DNA of 64,000 nt from Adineta vaga (taxonomy: Eukaryota; Rotifera). The DNA is taken from contig CP075495.1 of assembly GCA_021613535.1 (NCBI GenBank), forward strand, positions 558,001 to 622,000. The letters run 5' to 3'. A model generated the notes under the pieces. The model worked only from the letters and a program-made list of their open reading frames with translations, made no database searches and was not told the DNA's origin. Position 1 is the stretch's first letter. The number at the start of each line of letters is the position of its first letter. A program made the position numbers and the translations under genes. Positions 34,276-45,385 of the stretch are shown in pieces.

Positions 34276-37199
34276 CATACCCAAACATATCTATCCTTTG
34301 TTTTTCTGATTGCATCATGTTTAACTCTTACTTGAAACATAATTTGATATCGTTTTCCATTCATATTTAATACTTTTGCATAACGTGTACTACTAGAATA
34401 CAATGGATCAGATGATAAATATATTCCAGATCCATGAAGAGCGCCTTTATGTACAGATATGCCATTGCTGCCTCCTGCAAGCAGTCCATTACGTAATATG
34501 GGTAGAGCATTACCAGTTGCCGTTCCATGATAAGCTACCGGCCATGCATTTCTACCTTCGCCTAACCATGCACTATCGTTATATTTGCCAAGAACTCTAA
34601 TAGCAATACGATACCATCCACAGGGCCGTATATAACGTTCTGGACCTCGATAAAACACTTTTCCTCGATCATTTATAGAGGTGAAATCATAATCATAAAC
34701 TATATCAAGAAATGCCTTATCTAACATGACAACATCTCTTAATCGTGTATTACGTGTTGTAAACTTTGAAAAATGTGATATATATGCAACAATTGAACGT
34801 TGATCATATTTTTCAAATTTAGTATTTGTATCATTTTCCCAACAATTTTTGTCTGGATCATTATTCCAATAACTCAATTGAAGACTTTCAGGACATGCAT
34901 ATTCATATGGTTCATGGATGATAAGTCTTGGACGATGTTCTAATCTTTGAATAAATTTAATATGATTACCAATGAATTCAATAACTGACATAATTCGATT
35001 ATCATTTTCTTGTAAATTTCCTACTTCTGGAATCCAATCTTCTTCTCTCCATACAGTTTTCGGTAGTACTGATGGATTCATTGATAATTCTTCATCTGTT
35101 TCAATGACTTGATATGTGATTATTCGTCGAATAAAATAAACCACAGCACTACTCACGTAAGTATTACTAACTTTACATCGAGGACATTTCATTGTAGTAT
35201 TAGAATCCAAGTGTTCAGAATTTTCTTGACAACAATTATAACAATATAAAGCTGCACAATTTGGATCACGACATAATCGATGTGAACTGGGTATTTTATC
35301 ACATTTCAAGCATTTGAAAACAGAAATTCCTTCTAGTTCAAATCTTCCAATAATAGTCGATCTTTGATAATCAGATAGATTTATTTCTTGATGACATTTT
35401 GGACAACAATGATGACGAATAGAATCATCATAACTTGATTCAATACATTCACGACAAAACACTTGTGTACATTGTGGACATTCTAAATTATCCTCATGTA
35501 ATTCTGATAAACAATTAAAACATTCTGGTTTATTTATTATTGGTAATGAATCTATTGATGGATTATTTATTAATGTAGTTAATCTATAATTATCATAAAA
35601 TTCATCATTTACATTTACATTTTGCATTCTTTCTTCAAGGGTTCGATTTTCAATTGAATCGTGTCGTGTATCAACTAAAATTGATTTTTCAATATTTATT
35701 GATTCATCATTCCAATTATTTGATACTTTAAAATGGGATCGTAAATAAGAAATTCCTGCATAATCATTATCACGTAATAGTACATTCATAACATCAGATG
35801 GAAATCCTAATTCAATTGTACGATTATCACAGAACATTGAACAATAAGAACCAATTGTTTCTGCATATGATTCATTAAATATAATTTTATTATTATTAGC
35901 TGAGATTTTTCCATCAATAATTGTATCAACTTGTGTATTGAATCTAAGATGAATGATAGAACCATAATGAATATTTAATGTTGCCATTGGAGTATAGGAA
36001 TTATTTCTTATGGAATAATATTTTCCATTTGCCATAATACCCTGAGCCCATCGTTGATCAGATGATTGAATTTTGGAAAATTGAGATAATAATAATCGAT
36101 CATAAGGTAATGCAATTAATAATGGATAATCATAAACATTTATTCTTTTTCTTAAAGATAATTTCATTGATTCTAAACCTGAATGATCAATATGAAATAT
36201 TTGTTCTAATAATTTTATTAAATTATCAAAATTCATTTTCATATCTTTTGATAAATTATTATTTTGGATTATTTGAGCAATGATTTTACGTAATTTCTCA
36301 TGTTTTAATGGATGAATTAATCGTGATGAAGGAATAATACCCATTTTTAATTCAATAAAAGGCCAATAATCATTTTTATGTATAACAAAAATATTTTTTA
36401 AATCTGATTGATGATTATCTTCAGTTTTTAATAATTCAATCTGATCAGGTATTAAATGAAAAAGAATTAATTCTAATATTGATATTGATTCTTTTTCATT
36501 TAATAAAGGTTTTGATTCTTTACGTTCTAAAAATAATAATTGACATTTATGTATAACTAATATTCGAAATGATGGTAAAGCCACACGATTTAATCGAAAA
36601 GATATTTTAAGAATTTCTTCAAATAATTCATTATGTTGAACTTCATATGAAATCATAATATTTTCAAATATTAATACATAATCAGCAAGATCAACAGGAA
36701 TTGTTTTTTCATTTCGACCATATAATATTGTCGAAAATATTCGATGAGCATCAGTAACACTTGTTGATTTTGGTAACCAAATTGATTCATATGGATTTTC
36801 ATTATTTTGTGATTGAATAGAATAGATTTCGTATTGAATCATTTCTTCATTAAACATTGTTTTTATATTATTAGTGAATTTAGTTAAAATCGAATCATCA
36901 TTTACTTGTTCAGATGGTTTATTTTTTTGTTCTTCGGATTTTTTAATTGTATCATCAACTAATTTAATATGTTCTCGGGAAGAAAAGGATATAAATTGAT
37001 AACCTTGATTTTCAAATAAGACTTTTAGAAGTTTCTCAGCTGTTCTCGAACTATTGATTCGTTTTTGAATTTCTTCTTCACTTAGATTATTTCTGTTTGA
37101 ACCACTTGTGAGAATATTCATTTCTATTGGATTTCGTGAACGATTAATCTGGAAAAAAAAATAGTTTGTTACAAAATAATCGTAAACAATAGAAACCAA
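34221..37199 (-). CDS. Large RING-type protein with C-terminal PARP-like ADP-ribosyltransferase domain
   Basis: Open for 992 codons; an acceptor TTTTTTTCCAG ends at 37149, so the true start is an upstream exon or Met at 37121. N-terminal half: no recognised domain. About 558-612: RING-like zinc site ECFNCLSELHEDNLECPQCT, FCRECIESS, HHCCPKCHQE. About 633-685: a second Cys-rich cluster FKCLKCDK, CRDPNCAALYCYNCC, MKCPRC, so a RING-between-RING layout is possible. C-terminal 130 residues: WPVAYHGTATGNALPILRNG and HGSGIYLSSDP, the His and Tyr of the H-Y-x triad of PARP-like folds, then YGILYREIP. Inference: an E3 ligase fused to an ADP-ribosyltransferase fold. Third catalytic residue not assigned. 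Its 3' 50 bp recur at 40228-40277. Confidence 0.82.
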   Translation of the reverse strand: MVSIVYDYFVTNYFFFQINRSRNPIEMNILTSGSNRNNLSEEEIQKRINSSRTAEKLLKVLFENQGYQFISFSSREHIKLVDDTIKKSEEQKNKPSEQVNDDSILTKFTNNIKTMFNEEMIQYEIYSIQSQNNENPYESIWLPKSTSVTDAHRIFSTILYGRNEKTIPVDLADYVLIFENIMISYEVQHNELFEEILKISFRLNRVALPSFRILVIHKCQLLFLERKESKPLLNEKESISILELILFHLIPDQIELLKTEDNHQSDLKNIFVIHKNDYWPFIELKMGIIPSSRLIHPLKHEKLRKIIAQIIQNNNLSKDMKMNFDNLIKLLEQIFHIDHSGLESMKLSLRKRINVYDYPLLIALPYDRLLLSQFSKIQSSDQRWAQGIMANGKYYSIRNNSYTPMATLNIHYGSIIHLRFNTQVDTIIDGKISANNNKIIFNESYAETIGSYCSMFCDNRTIELGFPSDVMNVLLRDNDYAGISYLRSHFKVSNNWNDESINIEKSILVDTRHDSIENRTLEERMQNVNVNDEFYDNYRLTTLINNPSIDSLPIINKPECFNCLSELHEDNLECPQCTQVFCRECIESSYDDSIRHHCCPKCHQEINLSDYQRSTIIGRFELEGISVFKCLKCDKIPSSHRLCRDPNCAALYCYNCCQENSEHLDSNTTMKCPRCKVSNTYVSSAVVYFIRRIITYQVIETDEELSMNPSVLPKTVWREEDWIPEVGNLQENDNRIMSVIEFIGNHIKFIQRLEHRPRLIIHEPYEYACPESLQLSYWNNDPDKNCWENDTNTKFEKYDQRSIVAYISHFSKFTTRNTRLRDVVMLDKAFLDIVYDYDFTSINDRGKVFYRGPERYIRPCGWYRIAIRVLGKYNDSAWLGEGRNAWPVAYHGTATGNALPILRNGLLAGGSNGISVHKGALHGSGIYLSSDPLYSSSTRYAKVLNMNGKRYQIMFQVRVKHDAIRKTKDRYVWVCDNSNYVRPYGILYREIP

Positions 37200-38237
37200 G
37201 AATAGGGTGAGAAAAAATTGATTTACCTTTTGTCAACGCGGATTATTGGGATACGATTAGTTGTGACTTACATGTTACCTGTCTCTAAATAATCAACGCG
37301 TAGTTAAAGAGAAAAGCGTGTGCAATTGTATGTGATCATACACGCGTTTCTCTCACGTAAGTAGTCGAAAGTGACGGAACGTGGAGACGCCAACTGCAAA
37401 ACGGACAACATCATATAGATTCTGTTGGATATAATATGATATTAAAATCAGTCGAGAATTGTACCTCCTTGTATATATATATATATATGGATGGAGGAAG
37501 GTTTTTTCCAAGGTTAAAAAGTAATCTTCGAAGAAAAAAACAGGTATGCGTTATTATGAGTCATATTTATTTGCCTCTTCTTTTATGTATTCAACATAAA
37601 TTATATGCGTTCGTTTGATTTTAAAATGGGAAGAACGAGAAAAAGCCATCGAAGATTTTGAGAAGTCATGATTTCTTCTTTGGTATTTTCTAACTTACAT
37701 GCTAAAAGAGTGTAGACATGAAAACATCAAATGAAGTTGATCATGCCGGATGCTTTATATTTTAGACAGAAATTTAATTTCAGCGTCTTTTTAAGTACCG
37801 CCATTTTGAGATGAAATTAGGAGAGAAAAAAAAAGAATGTAACTGACGACATTGAACACTGCGCTGCTTCCAATTTCTACTACAGATGAACATTGCATGG
37901 AGACGGTAGTGGTGATTGTAATGGTATATCACCACTATCACCACTATCACCAACAGAATTCAAACCATATTGTTAATGACAATATGTAATCAACATAATT
38001 CTGTGAAACAAAGAGCATTTTTTTATGTGATATAGTAATAACATCAACTATAATATTAAAATGAATGGCAAGAAGAGAATGAGGTGATAGAGGAGAAGTA
38101 CTTTCATTTTGTATTCAGCTATGAAAAGACGAGACGGACGGCATAAATAGACAGGAAACATAAAATCGATCTATTATTTTTTATTTAAATTAAATAATTT
38201 TCCTCATCAAAATCCACAAAAATTTACTTCAATTCTA
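37200..38237. other. Intergenic / promoter side of RING-PARP
   Basis: No gene. An imperfect hairpin AGAGAAAAGCGTGTG / CATACACGCGTTTCTCT lies at 37308-37355, a TA microsatellite near 37473-37488, and a CACCACTATCACCACTATCA repeat near 37930-37955. Confidence 0.45.
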
Positions 38238-39137
38238 ATGTCGAAATGTAGTGTTATTGTTGGATATTTTTATGAACCAAAAAATATAAAATATTTTTTA
38301 GATTATGGAACTAGTCATACTTTTACTGATAATGTTCGATTATTCGATAGTTCATGTTCTTATACTCCTTATATTTCTTATTTAGTCGTTGGTATTTTTA
38401 TTTATTTTCTCTTGGAAAATTTACTTCATGTCAAAGAATTGTTCATGACTATTCTCAATTCATCATCACCAAATCAAGATCCATTGGCAATGAAACAATT
38501 AAGAAAATGAGACATAATTTCTTTCGAAGATTTAGATGATCTTCTAATGAAAACAATCTATCGGAATAACTATCAAGATTGTTTATTTATACTTCGTGAT
38601 AAATATTTTGTGATGTTTCCGATCGATTTCAATGAACATTCACCAAAAATTCTCGAACGATTTTGAACACTTAATGGTTTTGAATGAAGAATATCGATAT
38701 AGGTATGTAAAAAAGAAAGTCATGAAAAGTTTTATATGAATCGTTTTCTTTTAATTAGATACGAATGGGATCAAGATTTCTAATTAATGAAGAAATTCAA
38801 TATTAACAATACACGTATGGAAATGATATGAGTAGAATTTTCGACCGAAATACATCAGCATCACCTAATCTCATTGGAAAATTCCGTTTGATGTATCCGC
38901 AGATAGCTACATATGACATGCTTTCTAAACTTTGTTTTATGTCTCCAAAATTTTCAAGTTAATCGACGATTTAATCGATGGCCATGTCCAGGTAGACATG
39001 AATTTCATTTCGATTGTATGTTAAATATCTTATGAGCTGGAAATAAATGTCCATTATGTCAATATCCAGTTGAATCAGCAAATCTACCTAGGATAGAAAC
39101 GATTTTCTCACCTTTTACTCAACGAATAATGTTCAGT
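38238..39137 (+). pseudogene. RING-finger gene, copy 2 of duplicated block, frameshifted
   Basis: Readable pieces in order: MSKCSVIVGYFYEPKNIKYF with a hydrophobic segment ISYLVVGIFIYFLLENLL (to 38510), then after a stop ISFEDLDDLLMKTIYRNNYQ to ILERF, an intron-like gap ending TTTTAATTAG (38758), then LMYPQIATYDMLSKL, a small deletion that removes the first RING cysteines, CPGRHEFHFDCMLNIL, a TGA-type stop, and NKCPLCQYPVES. It retains the CPLC that copy 1 lost but lacks the CxxC that copy 1 keeps. Neither copy is a working RING. Confidence 0.7.
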
Positions 39138-39156
39138 TGAAAAAAACTGATATTTT

Positions 39157-39975
39157 TTATTCACGATAATTAAGAAATGTAATGAATATCATTATTAATA
39201 TTAAAAGAATCGAAACATGAAATGTCGAACCAGTTAATCGACCATCTGGTGTTTGTGTTATATTGTATCGAAATAAAATATCTTTTACAGAATTTAATAT
39301 TGATTGTGTATTACATAAATTTCGTGTACATAGAATATCAAATGTTGCAATACTTGAATCTTGATACATAGCAATTGATATTTCAGGTTGATATGAACTT
39401 GATTGACATGATCGTGTTAATTTATTGCTTGTGATTGTGTTTCCTGAAGCACACGAACCACGATTTGGATATTCAATACATATTTCTGCTTGTTCATTTG
39501 AATTATAGCAATTCAATTGACGATTTTGCATTGTTAATGATGGGCCGATGATAAATGGTTCCAATTCATTGAGAATTTTTGTAAAATCAACTGGTCTTTG
39601 TAGAATTTCATTTGTAATTTTCATTGCTAAATCTTTTGCACAATCATCTTTATCTTTACAAGTAATATCAACATAATGTGTAAAAGAAATTATTGCTGAA
39701 TTGATTATTTGTAATTTACCACGACGTTGATTATTTGAATTATAAATTGAATTTGTTGAAAAACTTGTCAATTGAAATAAATTATCTCCTGCGCCAAATG
39801 TAAAAGCAAGATTTGCTCCACATTTACCAGCTGAAACAATTTGATTACAACTTTGAGGATAAATAAATGATGTTGAAGTATTATATGAAAATGAGCATTC
39901 TGTCGTACATCGAAGTGCTTTACAAGAAGAAAATGAAAGGAGAAAAAGAATAAGACAGGTTTGATAAAATGACAT
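39157..39975 (-). CDS. Secreted, probably GPI-anchored Cys-rich (Ly6-like) protein
   Basis: 272 residues, single exon. Signal peptide MSFYQTCLILFLLSFSSCKA, a Cys-rich ectodomain with repeated paired cysteines (CTTECSFSYN, CKDKDDC, CASGNTITS), an end block TFDILCTRNLCN resembling the C-terminal CN of Ly6/uPAR folds, and a hydrophobic C-terminus STFHVSILLILIMIFITFL fit for a GPI signal. The same layout is seen in 43623-44527. Likely on the outer face of the plasma membrane; function unknown. A decayed copy sits at 33757-34070. Confidence 0.78.
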   Translation of the reverse strand: MSFYQTCLILFLLSFSSCKALRCTTECSFSYNTSTSFIYPQSCNQIVSAGKCGANLAFTFGAGDNLFQLTSFSTNSIYNSNNQRRGKLQIINSAIISFTHYVDITCKDKDDCAKDLAMKITNEILQRPVDFTKILNELEPFIIGPSLTMQNRQLNCYNSNEQAEICIEYPNRGSCASGNTITSNKLTRSCQSSSYQPEISIAMYQDSSIATFDILCTRNLCNTQSILNSVKDILFRYNITQTPDGRLTGSTFHVSILLILIMIFITFLNYRE

Positions 39976-40227
39976 GTTGAAAAAATGAAATCGTATATTG
40001 TCTGTTAGATATTTTATATGAATATTTATTTTGTTGATAAGAAAACTCTAGTAATATTGTGTTTTTATTCTTAGTTATTGACATACAGAATACATGACGT
40101 CATATTGACTGAGAAAAAAAACTGAACGAGTTCAAGTACTCAGATTTAATATTGATAAACATCTATGTTTGGTATTAATTATATATATAAAAAAAAATAA
40201 TGTCTTCAAATTTAATAAAGAAAAACT

Positions 40228-40277
40228 ATGATATTTCTCTATATAATATTCCATAAGGTCGTACATAATTTGAATTA
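40228..40277 (-). pseudogene. Orphan copy of the RING-PARP gene 3' end
   Basis: Encodes SNYVRPYGILYREI then a stop, matching the last codons of 34221-37199 (with Ser for the final Pro). Nothing of the gene lies beyond 40277, which marks one edge of the duplicated block. Confidence 0.8.
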
Positions 40278-40459
40278 CCTGTTACAGGCGACACCTACCT
40301 CTTCGTATTCTAGTCTCCTCTTTCTTTTCCTTGCTCTCGACCTAGATCCTTTCTTTTGATAATATCATCTCTTTCTTCTCTTTATTCGTGATATATGTGT
40401 ATTCACTTTTCTTTGTGTGATTATATATATATATATATATATACATGTTTTACTCAGCA

Positions 40460-40777
40460 AGCAACTGATTTCTACGATCGAAATTTGCTAAAAAAATTAG
40501 CATTTTCCTGCGCCCTACCAGAAAATATTCAATACTGTTAATAGTGTCTCCTATTTTAGAATGCCACAGGAAGCTACAAAAAATTTAGTCGACAGATTTC
40601 AAATTTCATGTTAAAATGCATTTTAACATGAAATTCGAAATCTGTCGACTAAATTTTTTGTAGCTTCCTGTGGCATTCTAAAATAGGAGACACTATTAAC
40701 AGTATTGAATATTTTCTGGTAGGGCGCAGGAAAATGCTAATTTTTTTAGCAAATTTCGATCGTAGAAATCAGTTGCT
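40460..40777. repeat. 318-bp near-perfect palindrome
   Basis: Two arms of about 159 bp meet without a spacer at TTAAAATG|CATTTTAA (40611-40626). The left arm begins AGCAACTGATTTCTACGATC and the right arm ends with its complement. I find only one mismatch by eye (A at 40591 against the G expected from the right arm). No open frame. It could extrude as a cruciform or be transcribed into a long hairpin RNA. An inverted-duplication assembly artefact must be excluded. Confidence 0.9.
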
Positions 40778-40799
40778 AGAAACGCATCATTTGTGACCA

Positions 40800-40885
40800 T
40801 GATCATCCTGCATAAGTTTCAACTGGGACCCAAGCTCTCAAGCAGAGATCCAATACCCCATAAAATCCTGGTTACGCCACTATTC
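40800..40885 (-). mobile_element. Transposon-end-like sequence interrupting an F-box gene
   Basis: Read on the minus strand the edge is AGTGGCGTAACCAGGATTTT followed by ATGGGGTATTGG, resembling hAT-type termini that begin CAGTGGCGTA. It starts exactly where F-box coding sequence stops (40886). The palindrome lies just inside, so both may belong to one element of about 430 bp. The other terminus was not identified. Confidence 0.4.
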
Positions 40886-41685
40886 TCAATCTTCTACGCC
40901 AAAGGAGAGATTTTCAATGTGTGATATACAAAATAATAAACGTTCAAGAAAACGTGACGTGTGTATACCAATAGTTAATCTGCGAAGATGATTTGTATTT
41001 AGTATATTAGGTAAGGTTATTTGATATTCTAATGGATTATTATCTATTTGTTTCATGTTGATAACACGATAATTAAAAGAAAGTCGACAATGTTTTAGGA
41101 GAGGAATTCTTGAACAAACCTATTCAAAGAAAAAGAAATTAGATTTTCTCAATACATCTTTGTTATCAGAATAAAATAATTAAAATTCTACATGATCAAC
41201 TAATACAATTCTTTTCTTACCTTAGCTAAATAAATCCTTTCAACTTGAAGAAAATTGAATGAACTAGTTTCAGTCACATCAACTAATAAAGTATGTAACC
41301 GTTTTACTACATGATTAAGTAATAATTTATCAAATTCATGTGGTTTAATACCAATTAAATGTAGACGTTGAAGCAATGTTATCTGATGATGTTGAAGATA
41401 AGATGAAACTAATGACCACCCACCAATAGCATTGGTTAATGTTAGACGTAGTGAGATAACTCGACTTCCTATTAATTTCAAAATATTTTGACATTGATCA
41501 TTAAATATAGTCAATGACATTGTTGTACCACCAATATGAATATTCCATAAATATTCATTCAATATAAATCTTGATAAACGTTTATTTAACGGAAATAATG
41601 ATTGAAAAATATCAACTGGTGACAAAAAAGCAAAAAATTCATAAAGAATATTGGCAGGTAACACATTAAATGAACTAATATTCAT
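40886..41685 (-). CDS. F-box protein, 3'-truncated at a repeat insertion
   Basis: Two exons, complement(40886..41119, 41221..41685), intron 101 nt, phases agree; 232 residues. The N-terminal F-box reads FNVLPANILYEFFAFLSPVD followed by LNKRLSRFILNEYLW. A leucine-rich body follows (VISLRLTLTNAIG, LLQRLHLIGIKPHEFDKLLL, LRRLTIGIHTSRFLERLL) and ends HIENLSFGVED at a TGA that coincides with transposon-like sequence. Other bdelloid F-box proteins are about twice as long, so the C-terminus was probably lost by insertion. Confidence 0.75.
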
Positions 41686-42678
41686 TTTCCTTTCAATTCT
41701 GTGGTATATTCATTGTCTTTATATTTATATACGAACGTACACAATGGCAGATTTCTGTCTGATTTGTTTAACGAAACAGACATAGGAGTCAATTACATCG
41801 ACTTAATATTAACTCGCTACATACTATATTGATATAATACGACATGTTATGAAAAAAGACTAATCATCTTTCCTAATTCAATATGAATTAGTCGATGTTT
41901 ATATGTGTTTGATTTCGTATGTTGATGAAATTGAACAAGTTGATTCTGTTTTGAATACTTGATTATAATAAAAACTTTTAAAGTTAATTATAGAAAAGAC
42001 ATGAACATATAAGGTTCGTAATTTGAGTCACTATGAGGATGAGAAAACAACTCTCACCCTTTCATCGGATATCCTATGAAATGAATCAGTGCATTCATTT
42101 GTACGATGTAACTCCTAGAAGATTAATAAGATTGTCATGTAATTTTGAATCGAATATTTCACTCGATTTCTAAGATTTGAGTCCTTCGAAGAGCGTTCTC
42201 TCTTCTTTCAGTCTTTTAAATTCATAATTTTTATAGCAGATTTAAGTCTATTTGGAATATAATATTGTGTGTCTAGACTAGATTGCGTTATTAAACTTTT
42301 GCTTAATTTATGACAAAGAACTATATGACTATTTGATCAGATCAAACATCTAATATATATAATTTTCGTTAATTCTTTGAATCAGACTGAAATTAATACA
42401 ACATGCTTTGTCAGTTCCTCTATATTGAAATTTTTGTCAAGTGAGAAAAAATTTGTTCTATCGAGACTTCTACAGGATTAAATAAAAAATCTTGATGAAT
42501 ATATCAGGTTTATTTCATCATATTTACTAAGAAATGTGTGAATTTATTAATAAAAGATAGTATATTTGAATCTTCATAATCATACCAATAATGTCTAATA
42601 AACTAGACTACTAGGCTTTAATAAATAAATAGTTCTATATAAGTTCTATTTTCCATATTTTCCTTTTACAAATCAACA
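41686..42678. other. Intergenic, no gene seen
   Basis: AT-rich DNA without supported features between the divergent F-box gene and the Ly6-like pseudogene. Confidence 0.55.
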
Positions 42679-43462
42679 ATGAAGTCTTTTTTCTCACTTT
42701 TTCTTCTAATCACTCTTTTATCCAGGGATTCTCTTCATTCCATTGAACACATAGAATGTGACAGAAACCAAAGAACGTATAATAAATCAGTTATTATCAA
42801 AGATAAGAAAAGCCGAAATCATTTACTCTGGCCATGAATACTATGATGTTGACATAATGGTTAATATAAATTTATCTCTATATGGAATATCAAATGCAAA
42901 TTCTATTTGATTTTTATGTGATAAAGAGAAAATGAATGTAATCAAAAATTCTTATTTGATTATCTTCCTTAGTTATTTTTATCGGAAATTATAAAACTTT
43001 CAAAACTCAAATTCGACCGGTACTTCTTCCTGAAAATAATCAAACAAGTATAAATAAAAGAAATAATCAATATAGAAACCTTTTATCTCCTTTCTATATC
43101 GATGACAAAAACAATATGGAATCATGTGTAACTAGTATCGGTGCATCTGCTATTCAACGTAAATATTATGAAGAAAAAACAAGGATCATACCATTAGCTA
43201 TTGTAATGAGAATAACTATCAACAAAACTGATAACAATAGGTTAAAATTTACAAAATCATTTGATCTGTAATCGTAGAAGTACAGATATGAACAAATAGT
43301 AAACAATCATTATAACTTATCTTCACTGTATACAATGCTGAAAGAGAAGTTCAATCGAGAATATTTACCACAGACACAAACTACAACAACAACAACGGAA
43401 ATATTTCATTTCAATATTCTTCTTTTCATCTGTATGAATTTTTTTCGTACATTCTTTTGAAA
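42679..43462 (+). pseudogene. Ly6-like gene, decayed tandem copy
   Basis: Collinear with the intact gene at 43623-44527. It keeps a signal-peptide-like start MKSFFSLFLLITLLSRDSLH, pieces such as YYDVDIMVNINLSLYGIS, CDKE/ENECNQKFLFDYLP, IRPVLLP-like text near 43010-43040, and the terminal VNNHYNLSSLYTMLKEKFN, but these lie in different frames and are cut by several stops and small indels. Tandem duplicate, 160 nt upstream of the living copy. Confidence 0.8.
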
Positions 43463-43622
43463 TCAAAATCTATATTATTAGAAAAAGAAATAATAAAAAT
43501 CGAATTGACAAATACATTTCTTATCAGATAATAGGAGAATTTAAGTAACATGATTATCTTTATCTAATCCATTTGATTTCTCATATAAATACTTGAATAT
43601 TTGTTAAATGTCGATATGAAAG

Positions 43623-44527
43623 ATGAAAGTATTCTTTTTAATTTTTCTCGGAACGATTCTTTTATCGACAAATAATGCACTTCAATGTATCAATTACGAT
43701 GGAATTCTTAGTATTTCAGTAAAAACATTAACTTTGAATGAAATTAAACAAACAATTAATAAATCTGTTCATGTTAAAAATCAAGATTTATGTTATGTAC
43801 AAATTCGATATTATGAAGATTTACAAGGTTTAATTTTATTTTTTCAATCAATTGATTCATTTGAACAAACAACGAATGTTGATATTATTGTTTCAACAAA
43901 ATTATATTTATCAACAAATAAAAGTTCAATTGAAAATACAATCGCATTTGTATGTGATAAAGAAAATGAATGTAATGGAAAATTTATGTTCGAATATCTC
44001 CAATGGTTATTCAATACAAATTATAAAACTCTTGAAACAACTATTCGACCTTTACTTTTTCCTCAAACGAATCAAACAGGTAGGAAAGAAATTGAATATT
44101 TTTAGAAAAGAGAAAATAAGAAAATAATTTAGGTCAATGTTATGCTGAGGAAACAAATGAAATAGAAGAATGTGCAACTGATGTTTGTGAAATGTCATAT
44201 CAAAATAATCAATTTGAACGTAATTGTCATGGAATAGAAACAACAAATATGTCATTAATGATTGCAATGAAAATAACAATGAATTTCAATCTTACAGAAT
44301 CACTTCATCGATATTCTTATACTTGTTATGGAAATTTATGTAATAATCAAAATCAAGATCAACAAATTAAACAAATAATAAATAATCATTATGATTTATC
44401 TAAATTATATGAATTAATTCAACAAAATTTCTATCAAGAACATTCAAATGCACAAAGACAAAAATTTTCATTTGCAGACTTAGTTTTTATTTCTGTAGGA
44501 TTTTTTATCTTGATTCAGAATTGTTAA
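43623..44527 (+). CDS. Secreted, probably GPI-anchored Cys-rich (Ly6-like) protein
   Basis: Two exons, 43623..44079 and 44133..44527, 53-nt intron, 283 residues. Signal peptide MKVFFLIFLGTILLSTNNAL, then paired cysteines (CDKENEC, QCYAEETNEIEECATDVC), the end block YTCYGNLCN as in Ly6/uPAR folds, and a hydrophobic C-terminus FADLVFISVGFFILIQNC that could direct GPI attachment. Same family as 39157-39975. Several N-glycosylation sequons (NKS, NLT, NMS). Cell-surface role; ligand unknown. Confidence 0.82.
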
Positions 44528-45240
44528 ATCTCAATGAAATTCAATCTATAGACATTATCATAATATAATAAAACAAAGATTAGAATATTTTATTTTGTCA
44601 TTTATAAGATAAATGTAGATAAGATTAGTAACTAACATCTATCTTCAAAAAGATTCATCATTTGCTATTGTTACAGACAGTCAATTGATCAAGAACTCAT
44701 TACAATAGATAAAACAGGAGAAGAGCAAATAAGAATTCGTTCACCATACATCATTTATTACTTCATCTGAACGCCAAAATCGTTGACTAGTGGGCATACC
44801 TCTTGATCGAGTTATCCATCACTACAGAATTCTTATTAAATTCAGTTTGCAAATCGCTGATAACGATCCTCTTCAGGATAAATGTGACACTGAATAAGAG
44901 AGAGGAGAGTACATAAATTCTTCACATTCGTCAACACGATCGAACAGAATTAAAGAATACAGAAGACAATTCTTGTGAAGTATCGATAAAAACTTCTAGA
45001 AGCTTCACTCAAAATCGATAATAATCGAGTGACATCAGCAGTTTGTTTTATTTATCTCATTAATAAAAAGCTGATTCATACAACATGTTCACTTCCCTGA
45101 CTTTCTAGTTCCGAGTGAGATAGATGAAGCAGTACATTTTTGTACATAAAAGATTATGGCGTAGGTAAGTGTGTTTACATGCCTAATATTTTTCTTCCGA
45201 GATTAATAGACGAAGCGTAACCAATGACGCATTTGCCTAT
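44528..45240. other. Intergenic
   Basis: No gene found between the Ly6-like gene and the small secreted protein. Confidence 0.5.
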
Positions 45241-45242
45241 AG

Positions 45243-45383
45243 GATATAAAAAGTGAAGAAAGTAACTGATTACTTCATTCGGAACAGAAGCAATTCATCA
45301 TTTATTTCTTTATTTATACCAATAAAAGTAAGGTGTCAATTGTGTTTTTTATATGTGAAATCTGTAATATATTTATATTATAG
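45243..45383 (+). promoter_or_regulatory. TATA-like box and 5'UTR intron of the secreted-protein gene
   Basis: GATATAAAAAG at 45243-45253 is a good TATA box. GTAAGG at 45328 and TATTATAG ending at 45383 define a 56-nt intron in the 5'UTR, ending three bases before the ATG codon. Confidence 0.55.
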
Positions 45384-45385
45384 AA

